Shown piece after piece: positions 14,802-27,139 of a DNA stretch of 64,000 nt. A model generated the notes under the pieces. It saw nothing but the letters and a program-made list of their open reading frames with translations, was not told where the DNA came from and did not search any database. Source of the DNA: Bacteroidaceae bacterium. GTDB lineage: Bacteria > Bacteroidota > Bacteroidia > Bacteroidales > Bacteroidaceae. The number at the start of each line of letters is the position of its first letter. Position 1 is the stretch's first letter. The stretch spans positions 124,001 to 188,000 of the forward strand of contig JAFZSP010000033.1 in the NCBI GenBank assembly GCA_017619335.1. Direction: 5' to 3'. The translations under genes and the position numbers were made by a program.

Positions 14802-17723
14802 TCATCGTAATTTTTCCCGTAAAAAGCGCCCTGTATGGCTCTCGGGACAGGCTGCCACCTGCTCTGGCGTGCCAGCGCAGACGAGGTTGCCGCCGGCCGC
14901 GCCGCCCTCGGGACCGAGATCTATCACGTGGTCGGCCATCGCGATGACATCCATGTTGTGCTCAATGACCAAAATGGTGTGTCCGCGCAGTATCAGAGCG
15001 TCAAAGGAGCTGAGGAGGCGGCGGATGTCGTGGAAGTGCAGGCCCGTGGTGGGCTCGTCAAAGATGAAGAGCGTGGGCTCCTGCTTCTCCTGGCCGATGT
15101 AATAGGCCAGTTTCACGCGCTGGTTCTCACCGCCGGAGAGCGTGCTGGAAGACTGGCCGAGTTTGATGTAACCGAGCCCCACGTCCTGCAAGGGCTGCAG
15201 GCGGCGCACAATCTTCTTCTCCCCGTGGAGACCGAAGAACTCAATAGCCTGATTGACAGTCATATTCAGGACATCGTTGATGTTCTGTTCATGGAATTGG
15301 ACATCCAAAAGGTCACTCTTGAAACGCTTGCCGTGACAGCTCTCGCACGGGAGCACGAGGTCGGCCATGAACTGCATCTCGATGGTGACGGTGCCCTCCC
15401 CCTTGCACTCTTCACAGCGTCCGCCTTCGGTGTTGAAAGAGAAGTGACTGGCGGTGAAGCCCATCTGCTTGGCCAGCGGTTGTTCGGCAAAAAGACGACG
15501 GATTTCATCGTAGGCCTTCACATAGATAACAGGATTGGAACGGGAACTCTTCCCGATGGGGTTCTGATCCACAAACTCCACCGCCTTGATGGCCGTGACG
15601 TCGCCGCCCAAGCCGGTGAACTCGCCCGGGCGGTCGGCCACCTCGTCCAGTTGCCGTTTCATGGCCCGGTAGAGGATATCACGCACGAGGCTGCTCTTGC
15701 CGGAACCGGAAACGCCCGTCACCACCGTCAACACGTTCAAGGGGAAGCGGACGTTGATGCCCCGCAGGTTGTTGGCGCGGGCGCCCTTGACCTCGATGAA
15801 GCGGTTCCAGGGACGACAGACCCACCCCTTACCCTCCCTGCCAGGGAGGGAGTGGTCACCATTGAGAGTCTCCAATCCTAATAGCCATTGAAGGGTGTGG
15901 GATTTTCCGTTTTTTCCGGTATTTCCGGTATTTCCGGAGGTTCCGGATATTCCGGATTTTCCGGAGTATTTCTGGGGCGGTGCCCCCTTCCATACTACTT
16001 CCCCACCTAACCGTCCCGCCTCGGGACCAATATCTATAATGTAGTCGGCAGCACGGATGATTTCCTCATCGTGTTCCACCACGACCACCGTGTTCCCGAG
16101 GTTCACCAAATGTCGAAGCACGGAGATGAGGCGGGCCGTGTCACGAGCGTGCAGGCCTATACTGGGTTCGTCCAAAACGTAGAGGCTACCCACTAGCGAG
16201 CTGCCGAGGGACGTGGCGAGGTTAATGCGCTGACTCTCACCACCGGAGAGGCTGTTGGAACGGCGTCCGAGGGTGAGGTAACCGAGCCCCACGTCCAAGA
16301 GGAACTGCAGGCGGTTGCGAATCTCCTCCAGCAGGCGCTGGGCTATCTGCTGCTCGTGCTCATCCAGCGTCAAGGCCTGCACCCATTTCATCAGTTCCGT
16401 GATGGGCAAATCCACCAGGTCGGTGATGGCGCGTCCGGCGATTTTCACGTAGGTGGCCTCCTGCCGCAGCCGCGTGCCGTGACAGGTGGGGCACTCCGTC
16501 TTGCCGGTGTAGCGGGCCAACATCACGCGGTTCTGAATCTTGTAACGCTGCTCACGCAGACTGTCAAAGAAGGCGTCGATACACACGTCATGCCGTTGCC
16601 ACCGTTCCTCCAAAGAAGCGTTGGGGTAACGGCCGTGCCACAGCAGGTTCTTCTCTTCCTGCGTGAGATCATAATAAGGTGTAAAGATAGGAAAACGGAT
16701 GGTCTCTGCCTGCCGGATGAACTCCGTGCGCCACTCCCCCAGTTTGTCGCCGCGCCAGCACAGCACGCAACCATCATAGATACTCTTGCTGCTGTCAGGA
16801 ATCACCAGATGAGGATCTATACCCTGCACGTTTCCCCAGCCCTGACAAGTGGGGCAGGCGCCCATCGGGGAATTGAAGGCAAAGAGCTGATCTGTAGGCT
16901 CTTCAAACGTCATACCATCAGCCTCAAAGCGCGTGGAGAAGGTGTGCTCAATACCGGCAGGAAGGAAGCGCAGCGTGAGCTCCCCGCCGCCCTCAAAGAA
17001 GGCGGTCTCCGCAGAATCCACGAGGCGGGACACCACATCTTTGGCATCAGAGACTGACAGGCGATCTATCATCAGACGTATGGAGCCTAAGTTTCCGTTA
17101 CTATCCGTTACTTTTCCGTTATTATCCGTTACTCTTCCGTTTAAATAATCCTCTATGTGGACCATCTCGCCATTAATGTCCAAGCGGGAGTAACCCTCCT
17201 GCAGGTAAGCGCGGAGCTGCTCCTCTAAAGAGCGGCCCTCCGTCAGACGGACAGGACAGAGGACGGTGAAACGAGTACCAGGCGAGTAAGAGAGGGCACA
17301 ACGCACCACGTCCTCGGTGGTGTGTTTCTTCACCTCCGCACCACTCACGGGGCTGATGGTGTGCCCGATGCGAGCGAAGAGAAGTCGCAGATACTCATAG
17401 ATTTCCGTACTGGTGCCAACGGTGGAGCGGGGGTTACGGCTGATGACTTTCTGCTCAATGGCGATGGCAGGGGGGATACCGCTGATGTAGTCACATTCCG
17501 GTTTACTCATTCGACCCAGGAACTGGCGTGCATAACTGTTCAGGCTCTCCACATAACGCCGCTGCCCCTCTGCGTACAAGGTGTCAAAAGCCAGCGACGA
17601 CTTGCCCGAACCGCTCAGACCCGTGATGACCACGAGGCGGTTGCGGGGAATATCCACGGTGACGTTCTTCAGGTTGTTGACCCGCGCTTTCTCTATATGG
17701 ATAAAGTCATCTGAGGCTCCCAT
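14802..17723 (-). CDS. uvrA: Excinuclease ABC subunit A
   Basis: 973 residues; a DNA damage-recognition ATPase of nucleotide excision repair. Walker A motifs are [13 protein letters not shown] (residue about 35) and [16 protein letters not shown] signatures are [10 protein letters not shown] and [10 protein letters not shown]. The C-terminal zinc module CEECKGEG...CESCHGKR is complete, but the first zinc site has only CPTC, its partner pair being replaced by an EADGMTF segment. The protein is longer than usual because of three in-frame repeats: a 21-bp-period array (17092-17142), a 9-bp array (15905-15966) and a palindrome (15818-15858). It follows the GHL10 gene by 3 bases. Confidence 0.93.
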   Translation of the reverse strand: MGASDDFIHIEKARVNNLKNVTVDIPRNRLVVITGLSGSGKSSLAFDTLYAEGQRRYVESLNSYARQFLGRMSKPECDYISGIPPAIAIEQKVISRNPRSTVGTSTEIYEYLRLLFARIGHTISPVSGAEVKKHTTEDVVRCALSYSPGTRFTVLCPVRLTEGRSLEEQLRAYLQEGYSRLDINGEMVHIEDYLNGRVTDNNGKVTDSNGNLGSIRLMIDRLSVSDAKDVVSRLVDSAETAFFEGGGELTLRFLPAGIEHTFSTRFEADGMTFEEPTDQLFAFNSPMGACPTCQGWGNVQGIDPHLVIPDSSKSIYDGCVLCWRGDKLGEWRTEFIRQAETIRFPIFTPYYDLTQEEKNLLWHGRYPNASLEERWQRHDVCIDAFFDSLREQRYKIQNRVMLARYTGKTECPTCHGTRLRQEATYVKIAGRAITDLVDLPITELMKWVQALTLDEHEQQIAQRLLEEIRNRLQFLLDVGLGYLTLGRRSNSLSGGESQRINLATSLGSSLVGSLYVLDEPSIGLHARDTARLISVLRHLVNLGNTVVVVEHDEEIIRAADYIIDIGPEAGRLGGEVVWKGAPPQKYSGKSGISGTSGNTGNTGKNGKSHTLQWLLGLETLNGDHSLPGREGKGWVCRPWNRFIEVKGARANNLRGINVRFPLNVLTVVTGVSGSGKSSLVRDILYRAMKRQLDEVADRPGEFTGLGGDVTAIKAVEFVDQNPIGKSSRSNPVIYVKAYDEIRRLFAEQPLAKQMGFTASHFSFNTEGGRCEECKGEGTVTIEMQFMADLVLPCESCHGKRFKSDLLDVQFHEQNINDVLNMTVNQAIEFFGLHGEKKIVRRLQPLQDVGLGYIKLGQSSSTLSGGENQRVKLAYYIGQEKQEPTLFIFDEPTTGLHFHDIRRLLSSFDALILRGHTILVIEHNMDVIAMADHVIDLGPEGGAAGGNLVCAGTPEQVAACPESHTGRFLREKLR
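15818..15858. repeat. C/T-rich palindrome in uvrA
   Basis: CCCTCCCTGCCAGGGAGGG core with CCACCCC/AGTGG flanks, translated in frame on the minus strand as [12 protein letters not shown]. Confidence 0.65.
15905..15966. repeat. 9-bp tandem array TTCCGGNNN in uvrA
   Basis: TTCCG recurs at 15905, 15914, 15923, 15932, 15941, 15950 and 15959, exactly every 9 bases. On the minus strand it encodes three-residue repeats [21 protein letters not shown], an interdomain linker before the second ATPase half. Confidence 0.9.
17092..17142. repeat. 21-bp-period array in uvrA
   Basis: TCCGTT recurs at alternating 10 and 11 bases, encoding GRVTDNN and GKVTDSN seven-residue repeats in the UvrA insertion domain. 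Confidence 0.75.
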
Positions 17724-17726
17724 GGA

Positions 17727-19244
17727 TCACAGCTTGACGGTTTTCTTGACAGGCTTGCTCTCGTTCTGGAGACGGTCCAGGGCGGTGACGGCGAAAGTCC
17801 ACTTCGTCTGGCCGTCCTCGTAGGGCAGGCGGATGAATGTGTTGGGCGTGATGCAATAGATACAAGCCGGCTCGTCGGTGTTCACGCGAGCGCCTTTCGG
17901 AAAACGATACACCACATACTGCCGTGCCTCGTCCATCTCGGACTTGGCCTTGGGGGCAGTCCAGAAGAGGATGTAACCGTCTTCTGTCCAGACGGGTTTG
18001 AGCTTGCGCACCTTGCCTGGAGCCTTACCGTCAATCCAGGGCATGAGGGGCTGCAGCGCCGGCAGACGGTGATAGACCTGGCGCAGCATGGTGCCGTAAC
18101 TACCCTTGTTATCGGCCACGGCACGTGCATACCACTGACAGCTGCCATCAATACCGGGAAGACCGCGCTGGAGACGCATCTTGGCCGTCAGTTGGTGGTG
18201 CTGCGGGTTCTGCAGATCCAGGTGGGAGACGGTGCGGTCCACGTCCTGCCCAATGATGAGGGGACGGTTGTGGGGCTGTGCACTCCACCAGCGGATGAGG
18301 GTCTCATAGTCGGCAGCTTTGTGACCTATCTCCCAGTAAATCTGCGGAATGTTGTAGTCTATCCACCCTTGCGCGTCCCACAGGAGAACATCTGCATAGA
18401 GATCGTCATAGTTCTGAAGGCCCGTGGTGGCAGAGCCTTGTGCCCACGAGCGCTGGTTGCGGTAAATGCCGAAGGGCGAGACGCCGAACTTCACCCACGG
18501 CTTGGTGGCGCGGATGGTTTCGAAGAGCTCGCGGATAAAGGTGTTGACATTCTCACGACGCCAGTCACCGCGGTCACGGCCACCGCCGTAGGCAGCGTAG
18601 GCAGCATCATCTGGGATGGCCACGCCTGCCACAGGATAGGGATAGAAATAATCATCAATATGGAGGCCGTCCACGTCGTACCGGCTGACGATATCCTGCG
18701 CCACCTGACAGATAAACGCGCGATTCTCAGGCAGTCCTGGGTCAAAAATCTTCAGACCGTCATAGTCAAAGCAGCGCTCGGGGTGCTGAATGGCATAATG
18801 GGTGGTGGCCAGCGCCTGAGTCCCCTTTGTCTTGGCACGATAGGGGTTGATCCAGGCGTGCAATTCCATACCTCGGGCGTGGCACTGCTCAATCATCCAC
18901 TGCAGCGGGTCCCAGTAGGGCGACGGCGGCGTGCCCTGCTGGCCGGTGAGGTAACGGCTCCAAGGCTCCAGGGAGCTGGCGTAGAGTGCATCGCCCTCCA
19001 CACGAACCTGAAAGAGAATGGCATTGATACCATCGGCCTGCAATTCGTTGAGCTCACGGGTGAGTTCGGCCTGCATCGCATCACGACCGACGCCCTGCCA
19101 TTGACCGTTCACGGCCTGAATCCAGGCTCCGCGGAACTCTCGTTTGGGCTGCCCGGAGACGCTCTCCTGAGCTTGGGCACAACTGACGGTGAGGAGCGCC
19201 GTCAGTACCAATAAGAGGGATTTGGGAAATAACTTAATTTTCAT
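17727..19244 (-). CDS. GHL10/DUF187-type glycoside hydrolase-like lipoprotein
   Basis: 505 residues from ATG 19242-19244; the further-upstream start has no signal peptide. [20 protein letters not shown] leads to a possible lipobox TVSC. The domain starts with [11 protein letters not shown] and includes the conserved [14 protein letters not shown] segment (residue about 200) typical of this TIM-barrel family acting on polysaccharides or peptidoglycan in the envelope. A fibronectin-like C-terminal segment follows (residues 400-500). uvrA is 3 bases downstream. A -7 box TACCTTTG (19309-19302) lies upstream on the minus strand. Confidence 0.83.
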   Translation of the reverse strand: MKIKLFPKSLLLVLTALLTVSCAQAQESVSGQPKREFRGAWIQAVNGQWQGVGRDAMQAELTRELNELQADGINAILFQVRVEGDALYASSLEPWSRYLTGQQGTPPSPYWDPLQWMIEQCHARGMELHAWINPYRAKTKGTQALATTHYAIQHPERCFDYDGLKIFDPGLPENRAFICQVAQDIVSRYDVDGLHIDDYFYPYPVAGVAIPDDAAYAAYGGGRDRGDWRRENVNTFIRELFETIRATKPWVKFGVSPFGIYRNQRSWAQGSATTGLQNYDDLYADVLLWDAQGWIDYNIPQIYWEIGHKAADYETLIRWWSAQPHNRPLIIGQDVDRTVSHLDLQNPQHHQLTAKMRLQRGLPGIDGSCQWYARAVADNKGSYGTMLRQVYHRLPALQPLMPWIDGKAPGKVRKLKPVWTEDGYILFWTAPKAKSEMDEARQYVVYRFPKGARVNTDEPACIYCITPNTFIRLPYEDGQTKWTFAVTALDRLQNESKPVKKTVKL

Positions 19245-19392
19245 GTTTATTTCTTGGGTGAATATTCCTTCTTTTGGACGTTGTTTGTCCATTTCCGTGG
19301 GCAAAGGTAGTGTTTCTTTGGCAATAAATTGGCATCAGAAGCAGAAAACTTGCACTTGGGATGGTTAAATAAAGCTAAAAACGGCTCTGACG

Positions 19393-19424
19393 TTTGGTTT
19401 CGTGGGCTTTTGTCAGTAGTTTTG
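19393..19424 (+). promoter_or_regulatory. Bacteroidota-type promoter
   Basis: TTTG (19393-19396) and TAGTTTTG (19417-19424) are 20 bases apart, 36 bases before the start at 19461. Confidence 0.7.
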
Positions 19425-19460
19425 CACAAAAATAACACCTTATTTATAAAAAAGAAACAC

Positions 19461-19946
19461 ATGAAACGAATGATTCTGGGTCTCTTGATGGCCCTCGCAG
19501 TGCTACCAGCAAGCGCACAGTTTGAAGCTGGAACCAAGTACATCAACACATCGCTCTCCGGTCTTGGACTGAGCTACAGCAAGAACGAGAAGGTGCATTT
19601 TGACCTGCGCCTGGCAGGTGGTTATTTCCTCTCGGATAATTGCATGGTGTTGGCCGGTATCGATTATGCCCATCAGCCCCACTGGGACCAGGTTGCACTG
19701 GACTTCGGCGGTCGCTATTACCTGCACGATGTAGGCGTGTTCCTGGGTTGCGGACTGAAGTATGCTCACACACAGGAGACCACGGGCAAGTTTGACAACT
19801 TCTTCTTCGTGCCCGAAGTGGGTTACGCCTTCTATGTCAACCATTTCATTGCCATAGAGCCGTCCGTCTATTACAATATGTCTTTCAACGACTTCTCCGA
19901 CAGCTCCAAAGTCGGCCTCCGCATCGGCTTAGGTTTTTACTTTTAA
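19461..19946 (+). CDS. Small outer-membrane beta-barrel protein
   Basis: 161 residues. The ATG at 19461 was chosen because MKRMILGLLMALAVLPASAQ is a signal peptide and the promoter lies just before it. The mature part alternates amphipathic strands with loops and ends GLRIGLGFYF, the aromatic end typical of eight-stranded outer-membrane barrels. Function unknown. The next gene starts 40 bases later on the same strand. Confidence 0.8.
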   Translation: MKRMILGLLMALAVLPASAQFEAGTKYINTSLSGLGLSYSKNEKVHFDLRLAGGYFLSDNCMVLAGIDYAHQPHWDQVALDFGGRYYLHDVGVFLGCGLKYAHTQETTGKFDNFFFVPEVGYAFYVNHFIAIEPSVYYNMSFNDFSDSSKVGLRIGLGFYF

Positions 19947-19986
19947 CGAGCTTATTATCTTATAATCCTAACTAACGAAATAAATT

Positions 19987-21978
19987 ATGAAGACTAATCT
20001 CAGTTCCCAAATCACGCTGGACCGCGTGTCACCACGTTACTACCGTCCAGACGGCACCATCGAGCGCTCCGTGCTCACCCGTTTCGAAAAACTGCCCACC
20101 GACATTTACGCCTCCATCGAAGAAGGCGCCCAGGAAGTGGCACTGAAAGTGGCCGCCACCATTCGCCAGCGCCAACGTGAAATCCGTGCTTGCACCATTG
20201 CCATTTCCGGCGGTGCCACCCTCACCGAAGTCTTTAACCAACTGGTGAGGATGCACGAGGAAGAGCGCCTGAGCTTCCAGAATGTCGTAGTCTTTGTGGC
20301 CTACGAGTACTATCCACTTCCCGCCGACAGCGTCCAGTCCAATATGAAGGCGCTGAAAGAGCAATTCCTGGACCGCGTCGATATACCCGCCCAAAACATT
20401 TATCCCATCGACGGCACCGTGCCGCAGGAGCGTGTCACAGAACACTGCATGGCCTATGAGAAAATCATAGAGCAGATGGGCGGCATTGATATCTGTCTGT
20501 TGGGTATAGGACGCATGGGCAACATCGCTATGAACGTCACTGGTTCCCAGCGCAATAGCCACACGCGTCTGGTGTTGCTCGACGCCACATGCCGCGAGGA
20601 AGCAGTGAAAGTATTCGGGTCTGAACAAAACGTGCCTGTCTGCGCCATCACCATGGGTATCAGTACGCTGCGCCAGGCCAAGAAGATTTTCCTGCTGGCC
20701 TGGGGCGAAACCAAGGCCGAGGTGATCCGCAATGCCGTGGAAGGTGAGATGACAGACACGCAGAGTGCCACCTTCCTGCAAATGCACAACAACGTGCAGG
20801 TGGTGCTGGACCTCTCGTCCGCAGCCAACCTCACCCGCATCCGCCGTCCCTGGCTCGTCACCTCCTGTGACTGGGACGACAAACTCATCCGCTCCGCCAT
20901 CGTCTGGCTCTGCCAGAAGACCAACAAACCCATCCTCAAGCTCACCAACAAGGACTACAACGAGCACGGACTGGGCGAACTGCTGGCGATTTACGGCTCT
21001 GCCTACGAGGTGAACATCAAGATTTTCAACGACCTGCAACACACCATCACCGGCTGGCCCGGCGGCAAGCCCAATGCCGACGACACCAACCGTCCCGAGC
21101 GCGCCAAGCCGGCACAGAAGCGTATTATCATCTTCTCGCCCCACCCCGACGACGATGTCATCTCCATGGGCGGCACCCTGCAGCGACTGGTGAAACAGAA
21201 GCACGAGGTACACGTGGCTTACGAAACCAGCGGTAATATCGCCGTGGGCGACGAGGAAGTGTTCCGCTTCATGCATTTTGTCCAGGGCTTCAACCAACTC
21301 TTCGACGAGGGCAAGAACGAAGTCATCAACGCACGCGACGCAGAATTCCGTGCCTTCATCACCAACAAGAAACCCGAAGACTTTGACACCCGCGACATTC
21401 TGGAAGTGAAGGGACTCATCCGTCGCGGCGAAGCCCGCTTGGCTTCACTCTACAGTGGCATTCCACTCGAACGTGTCCACTTCCTGAACCTGCCGTTCTA
21501 TGAGACCGGCCGCATTCAGAAAGACCCCATCTCGGAGAAAGATGTGGAAATCGTGCGTGCCCTCCTGCAGGAAGTCCAGCCGCACCAGATCTTCGTGGCA
21601 GGCGATCTGGCCGACCCGCACGGCACCCACCGCGTCTGCACAGACGCCGTCCTGGCAGCCATCGACCTGGAAAAGGAAGCCGGTGCCAAGTGGCTGAAAG
21701 ACTGCCGTATCTGGATGTATCGCGGTGCCTGGGCAGAATGGGAGATTGAACATATCGAGATGGCAGTGCCCATCAGTCCCGAGGAACTGCGTGCCAAGAG
21801 AAACGCCATCCTCAAGCACCAGAGCCAGATGGAGTCTGCACCCTTCCTGGGCAACGACGAGCGCCTCTTCTGGCAGCGCGCTGAGGACCGCAACCACGCC
21901 ACTGCCGACCTCTACAACCGACTGGGTCTGGCTGCCTACGAAGCGATGGAAGCGTTCGTGCAGTACCACCCACTATAA
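19987..21978 (+). CDS. Two-domain protein: NagB-like isomerase/deaminase domain plus PIG-L deacetylase domain
   Basis: 663 residues. Residues 1-270 match the glucosamine-6-phosphate deaminase fold; residues 375-660 are a PIG-L/LmbE zinc deacetylase with SPHPDDDVISMGG and DPHGTHRVC. This two-domain form is known in Bacteroidales. The NagB half looks altered in its active site: the usual FNxDEY is VAYEYY, and GxxGHIAFNEP is GRMGNIAMNVT, so the base, the histidine and the glutamate are missing. It may have lost deaminase activity and kept sugar-phosphate binding, while the deacetylase half keeps its metal ligands. ilvN starts 6 bases downstream. Confidence 0.82.
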   Translation: MKTNLSSQITLDRVSPRYYRPDGTIERSVLTRFEKLPTDIYASIEEGAQEVALKVAATIRQRQREIRACTIAISGGATLTEVFNQLVRMHEEERLSFQNVVVFVAYEYYPLPADSVQSNMKALKEQFLDRVDIPAQNIYPIDGTVPQERVTEHCMAYEKIIEQMGGIDICLLGIGRMGNIAMNVTGSQRNSHTRLVLLDATCREEAVKVFGSEQNVPVCAITMGISTLRQAKKIFLLAWGETKAEVIRNAVEGEMTDTQSATFLQMHNNVQVVLDLSSAANLTRIRRPWLVTSCDWDDKLIRSAIVWLCQKTNKPILKLTNKDYNEHGLGELLAIYGSAYEVNIKIFNDLQHTITGWPGGKPNADDTNRPERAKPAQKRIIIFSPHPDDDVISMGGTLQRLVKQKHEVHVAYETSGNIAVGDEEVFRFMHFVQGFNQLFDEGKNEVINARDAEFRAFITNKKPEDFDTRDILEVKGLIRRGEARLASLYSGIPLERVHFLNLPFYETGRIQKDPISEKDVEIVRALLQEVQPHQIFVAGDLADPHGTHRVCTDAVLAAIDLEKEAGAKWLKDCRIWMYRGAWAEWEIEHIEMAVPISPEELRAKRNAILKHQSQMESAPFLGNDERLFWQRAEDRNHATADLYNRLGLAAYEAMEAFVQYHPL

Positions 21979-21984
21979 ATCATT

Positions 21985-22542
21985 ATGGATCAAGAAACAA
22001 CCAAGTTATACACCATCCTCGTTTATTCAGAGAACATCGCAGGTGTCCTCAATCAGATTACAGCCGTCTTCACACGTCGGCAGGTGAATATCGAGAGTCT
22101 GAACGTCAGCGCCTCCTCCACGCCCGGCGTGCACAAATACACCATCACGTGCTACTGCACAGAAGAGATGGTGAAGATGCTGAAGAAGCAGATAGAGAAA
22201 CGTATAGACGTGCTGCAAGCTCGTTATTACACAGACGAAGATATCTTCATGCTGGAGTCCTCACTGCTGAAAGTCTCCACACCCACCGTGCTGGAAAACT
22301 CGGAAGTGTGTCAGATTGTGCGACACCACGGGGCACGATTCGTGGAGGTGAATCCCACCTACTGCGCCGTGGAAAAAACGGGTATGACAGAAGACATCCT
22401 GAAACTTTTCGAGGACTTGAACCGCTTAGGTGTAGTACGCCAGTTTGCCCGCTCGGGCCGCATCTGCATCACCAGAGGCACGCGCGAGCAGCTGGATGAC
22501 TACCTGGCCGAACGAGAGAAGGAGAATAATGGAAAAAATTGA
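21985..22542 (+). CDS. ilvN: Acetolactate synthase small (regulatory) subunit
   Basis: 185 residues with an N-terminal ACT domain (TKLYTILVYSENIAGVLNQI, RRQVNIESLNVSAS) and the C-terminal IlvN domain. It binds valine and stimulates the IlvB catalytic subunit in branched-chain amino acid synthesis. The catalytic gene is not adjacent: ilvB lies at 48505-50214 on the other strand. It overlaps the following thioesterase gene by 14 bases. Confidence 0.9.
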   Translation: MDQETTKLYTILVYSENIAGVLNQITAVFTRRQVNIESLNVSASSTPGVHKYTITCYCTEEMVKMLKKQIEKRIDVLQARYYTDEDIFMLESSLLKVSTPTVLENSEVCQIVRHHGARFVEVNPTYCAVEKTGMTEDILKLFEDLNRLGVVRQFARSGRICITRGTREQLDDYLAEREKENNGKN

Positions 22543-23293
22543 GACCTACCGCTTTACGGTGGAACCCTTCCACGTGGATTTCACGGGTCATCTGTTTTTA
22601 GGGGTGCTCGGCAACCATCTGTTGAATGCTGCCGGGCACCACTCCCACAACCGCGGATGGGGTATAGACCACCTGAACGAAGCGCATTACACCTGGGTAC
22701 TCTCGCGCCTGAGTATCGAACTCAGCGAAACGCCGGCACAGTATGAGCACGTGGAAGTGGAGACGTGGGTGGAGAGCGTGATGAAGCTGTTCACCGAACG
22801 TAACTTCCTGATTCGCAACGCTGATGACGGCCGCATTTATGGTTATGCCCGTTCCGTCTGGGCGATGATAGACACGGCCACGCGGCAGCCCTCCAATCTC
22901 CTGGCCCTCAAAGACGGTGACATTCTCCATTACATCCTCAGCGCCGAGGAGAAGCCCTGCCCCATCGCCAAGCACGGTCGAGTGCGGGTCACCTCGACAG
23001 AACCACAGCGGGAAGTACCTACATTCTACAGCGATGTTGATATCAATGGACACATCAACTCGGTGAAGTACATAGAGCACATTCTCGACCTCTTCCCCCG
23101 TGAGCAGTTTGAGCAGCATCGCCTGCACCGCTTCGAGATTGCCTACAAAGCCGAGAGTTACTTGGGTGACGCCCTCTTCTTCTTCACCGAAGAAGTTGAC
23201 GGTGAGCATCATATAGAAATCCGGAAGCACGTGGGTCAGCCCGAGAAGCCTGCCGGAGAGACTGTGGTGCAGGCCAAGGTCATCTGGAAATAA
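22529..23293 (+). CDS. Acyl-ACP thioesterase
   Basis: 254 residues from ATG 22529, inside the end of ilvN. Two hot-dog folds are recognisable: residues 1-130 (YRFTVEPFHVDFTGHLFLGV) and 150-250, with the DVDINGHINSVKYIEHI segment holding the conserved Asn-His pair of the plant FatA-like family. It releases fatty acids from acyl carrier protein in the cytoplasm. In Bacteroides such a gene belongs to the ilvD-ilvB-ilvN-fat-ilvC run, which is broken here. Confidence 0.88.
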   Translation: MEKIETYRFTVEPFHVDFTGHLFLGVLGNHLLNAAGHHSHNRGWGIDHLNEAHYTWVLSRLSIELSETPAQYEHVEVETWVESVMKLFTERNFLIRNADDGRIYGYARSVWAMIDTATRQPSNLLALKDGDILHYILSAEEKPCPIAKHGRVRVTSTEPQREVPTFYSDVDINGHINSVKYIEHILDLFPREQFEQHRLHRFEIAYKAESYLGDALFFFTEEVDGEHHIEIRKHVGQPEKPAGETVVQAKVIWK

Positions 23294-23312
23294 TGAGGTC
23301 CGTGGACTCGAA

Positions 23313-24974
23313 ATGATGGAACCGCTGAGTTACTTGCATCCATTGGACAGCGGCTCAGAGACGCTGCCGGCAGCTTTCACCTTTCCTTTCCGCTACACGC
23401 CGCACCCGCTCTGCCGGCGCGCGGCCATCGTTGTGCAGGAGAAGCTGAAAGAAATGGGCGTGACAGAAGGAAAGATGTATGGCGTGCTGGTGGGATCACT
23501 GAATAATAACGGAAAAGAACACGGAAGAGAAACATTGTACTTCCTGGCCGCCTACTCCGGACAACTGGATGGCAGCTACTCACATCCGTGGTTTGTGCCG
23601 CCCATCGTCGATTACCTGGATCCCGAGAGCCATTTCCAACTGGAACAGAAGGAGATCGTGGCGTTGAGTCAGCAAATGGAGGAACTGAAAAGCAGTGCCC
23701 AGCGCAGGGAATGGCAACATCGGGTGCAGCTGTTGAACACAGAGAGGGAGGCGGCAGTGGCGCAGGCGAAACGCCTTTATGAGGAAGGGAAACAGCAGCG
23801 GGAAGCGCTGCGTGCAGCCGCCAAGCAAGCAGGAACGGACAGCTTCGATGAGGCGGCCCTCATCCACGAGAGCCAGCAGCAGAAGGCTGATATTCAGCGG
23901 GCTAAACGGCGGCACAAAGAAGAAACAGAACAGTTGGAAGGTCAGTTGGCAGCCTTGAACCAGACGGTGCATGAGCTGTATGAACAACGCAAGCGCCGCA
24001 GCGAAGCCCTGCAACAATGGCTTTTCCGCCAGTTCGTGTTCCTGAACGGACGCGGAAAAAGGCAGAACCTGACAGACATTTTCCAGTCCCACTTCATTCC
24101 TTCAGGAGCTGGAGAGTGCTGTGCGCCCAAGCTTCTCCAGACCGCTTACCAACTGGGAATGAAACCATTGGCGATGGCAGAATTCTGGTGGGGCAGCTCG
24201 TCGCCCAGTCATTACAGGGAGCCGGGGGCGTTCTTCCCCGCCTGCCGCAGCAAGTGTCACCCCATCCTGGGGCACATGCTCCAGGGTTTAACCGTGGAAC
24301 CCGATCCTGCCGACCACTATAATAACAAGATACTCGCACCCGTGCGCGTGATGTGGGAGGATGAGGACTTGGCCGTCGTGCTGAAACCCGAAGGCTGGGT
24401 GAGCATCCCCGGCAAGTCCGACCAACCCTGCCTGCTGGACGAGTGCTACCGCCTGTGGCCGAACATCACCGGTTCCGTCATCGTGCATCGGCTGGACCAG
24501 GACACAAGCGGCGTGATGGTGATTGCCAAGAACCAGCGGGCACATCGGGCACTCAGCCTCCTCTTTGAACGGCGGGAAGTGCAGAAGCGCTACATCGCAC
24601 TGATAGAGACGGAGCGGGTTTTTCCTTCCAGCCGCTTCACCATTACCCTACCCTTGGGTCCCGACCTCGAGAATATGCCACATCGTCACGTGGATTACGT
24701 CCACGGCAAGGAAGCCGTCACACTCTGCGAGGTCTTGGGACAGGAAGAGAAGGACGGGCGGATGGTCACCCGCATGGCCTTTTATCCAAAAACGGGGCGG
24801 ACACATCAGTTACGTGTCCACTCCGCTTCTGTCGATGGGCTGAACGCCCCTATCGTTGGTGACCGCCTCTACGGGCAGGTGGCCGACCGATTGTATCTAC
24901 ACGCAGAAACCATTGACTTTGAGCATCCTTTCACGCACGAGCGGATGCATATTCAAGCGCCTGCGCCCTTCTGA
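23313..24974 (+). CDS. RluA-family pseudouridine synthase with long N-terminal coiled coil
   Basis: 553 residues. The catalytic domain is C-terminal, with GWVSIPGKSDQPCLLDE and IVHRLDQDTSGVMVIAKN, where the Asp of HRLD is the nucleophile. Residues 120-235 form a Gln/Glu/Arg-rich coiled coil and residues 240-330 a Cys/His-bearing segment (GAGECCAPKLLQTAY). The target RNA site is not predictable. ATG 23316 is an equally good start. It converges with the esterase gene after 3 bases. Confidence 0.88.
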   Translation: MMEPLSYLHPLDSGSETLPAAFTFPFRYTPHPLCRRAAIVVQEKLKEMGVTEGKMYGVLVGSLNNNGKEHGRETLYFLAAYSGQLDGSYSHPWFVPPIVDYLDPESHFQLEQKEIVALSQQMEELKSSAQRREWQHRVQLLNTEREAAVAQAKRLYEEGKQQREALRAAAKQAGTDSFDEAALIHESQQQKADIQRAKRRHKEETEQLEGQLAALNQTVHELYEQRKRRSEALQQWLFRQFVFLNGRGKRQNLTDIFQSHFIPSGAGECCAPKLLQTAYQLGMKPLAMAEFWWGSSSPSHYREPGAFFPACRSKCHPILGHMLQGLTVEPDPADHYNNKILAPVRVMWEDEDLAVVLKPEGWVSIPGKSDQPCLLDECYRLWPNITGSVIVHRLDQDTSGVMVIAKNQRAHRALSLLFERREVQKRYIALIETERVFPSSRFTITLPLGPDLENMPHRHVDYVHGKEAVTLCEVLGQEEKDGRMVTRMAFYPKTGRTHQLRVHSASVDGLNAPIVGDRLYGQVADRLYLHAETIDFEHPFTHERMHIQAPAPF

Positions 24975-24977
24975 ATC

Positions 24978-27044
<2,067 letters not shown>

Positions 27045-27139
27045 TCATAAAGACAATTCTCCGCATTAATGAGACAATTGTGGAAAAAGACGAGCTACTT
27101 CCTCATTGTCAACGGCTCATTTCTCTTGGAGTGGATGCC

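Noticed and set aside
20029-21297. 422-residue minus frame opposite the NagB/PIG-L gene
   Set aside because: The forward protein has clear domains; the reverse frame is an artefact of GC-rich codon usage.
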